From NCBI GenBank assembly GCA_009694375.1, contig SHVB01000007.1, positions 1-64,000 of the forward strand: a stretch of 64,000 nucleotides of DNA, in the 5' to 3' direction. The notes under the pieces are model-generated. The model was not told the DNA's origin, searched no databases, and saw only the letters and a program-made list of their open reading frames with translations. The position numbers and the translations under genes were made by a program. Source of the DNA: Acidimicrobiia bacterium. GTDB taxonomy: Bacteria > Actinomycetota > Acidimicrobiia > Acidimicrobiales > VFJN01. This document shows, one piece after another, positions 63,884 through 64,000 of the stretch; position 1 is the first letter of the stretch, and each line of letters opens with the position of its first letter.

Positions 63884-64000
63884 TCGTCGGCGCGGATGAT
63901 CTTGCCGGTGGCGGTGCGGGGCAAGGCCGCCACGATCTGCAGCGAGCGGGGAGCGGCAGCGGTCGGGAGCCACTCCTTCGCGTGCTGGCGGAGTTGGTGC
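63880..64000 (-). CDS. AMP-dependent acyl-CoA ligase, C-terminal end only
   Basis: The last 39 residues (5' end outside the window) read WLPTAAAPRSLQIVAALPRTATGKIIRADD. The motif ALPRTATGKIIR is the C-terminal catalytic-lysine motif (PRTxxGKxxR) of acyl-CoA synthetases and related adenylate-forming enzymes. It overlaps the SDR stop by 4 bases, convergent. The acyl substrate is unknown. Confidence 0.75.
   Translation of the reverse strand, partial: HQLRQHAKEWLPTAAAPRSLQIVAALPRTATGKIIRADD

Overview
The window is a 64 kb piece of a high-GC actinobacterial chromosome. Many genes start with GTG or TTG, and four-base stop/start overlaps (ATGA, GTGA, TTGA) are common. The gene content points to Actinomycetota: a PimB-type mannosyltransferase, an MtrA/MtrB-like two-component system with a GerMN lipoprotein, SepF, DivIVA, a DUF3040 protein, the proteasome activator Bpa and a DAP-type MurE. 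The absence of mycolate genes and the mix of lineage-style hypothetical proteins suggest the Acidimicrobiia or a relative. That placement is inference.

Layout. Positions 1-6245 (plus strand): the end of a ferritin-like gene, two small Cys-rich proteins, queG, pimB, a membrane protein, a SRPBCC protein, an ArsA/GET3-like ATPase with a small helical partner, and an ATPase-like protein without a P-loop. Positions 6246-7153 hold only a minus-strand remnant of a fibronectin-III/RCC1 gene. Positions 7154-28370 are mixed housekeeping: a baeRF-type protein, glucokinase, pyrophosphatase, alaC, a TetR regulator, an ACT protein, glpK, the mtrA/mtrB/lipoprotein operon, a STAS protein, an inositol monophosphatase, a PIG-L deacetylase, coaA, a Nudix protein, dinB, DUF3040, and a ROK kinase next to an acyl-CoA dehydrogenase. 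Between the last two, a 2.08 kb segment duplication/insertion has left a broken dehydrogenase copy and a beta-propeller secreted protein.

Positions 28454-46045 are the division and cell wall (dcw) cluster: mraZ, rsmH, ftsL, ftsI, murE, mraY, murD, ftsW, murG, murC, murB, ftsQ, ftsZ, pgeF, yggS-like, sepF, yggT-like and divIVA. It makes lipid II from UDP-MurNAc precursors and builds the septal machinery. murF is missing from its usual place between murE and mraY. A well-formed promoter overlapped by TGGT repeats precedes mraZ. A structured mRNA leader, probably the known actinobacterial mraW RNA motif, lies between mraZ and rsmH.

Positions 46042-58593 continue the order known from Streptomyces (ileS, a DksA/TraR-like protein, lspA, rluD, then dnaE), but ileS is inverted. 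Within this stretch are an Rrf2 regulator facing a phosphodiesterase across a perfect palindrome, bpa, a degenerate GGDEF membrane protein, and dnaE preceded by a 24-bp palindrome and DnaA-box-like sites. Positions 58594-64000 hold a conserved hypothetical protein, a nitroreductase, an NADP-dependent oxidoreductase, a YyaL-type thioredoxin-domain protein, a short-chain dehydrogenase and the end of an acyl-CoA ligase. I saw no tRNA, rRNA, CRISPR array, transposase or prophage module. No complete novel multi-gene system is evident. The strongest leads are the rsmH leader RNA, the duplicated insertion locus, the dnaE upstream palindrome, the ATPase-like protein without a P-loop in the ArsA cluster, and the missing murF.
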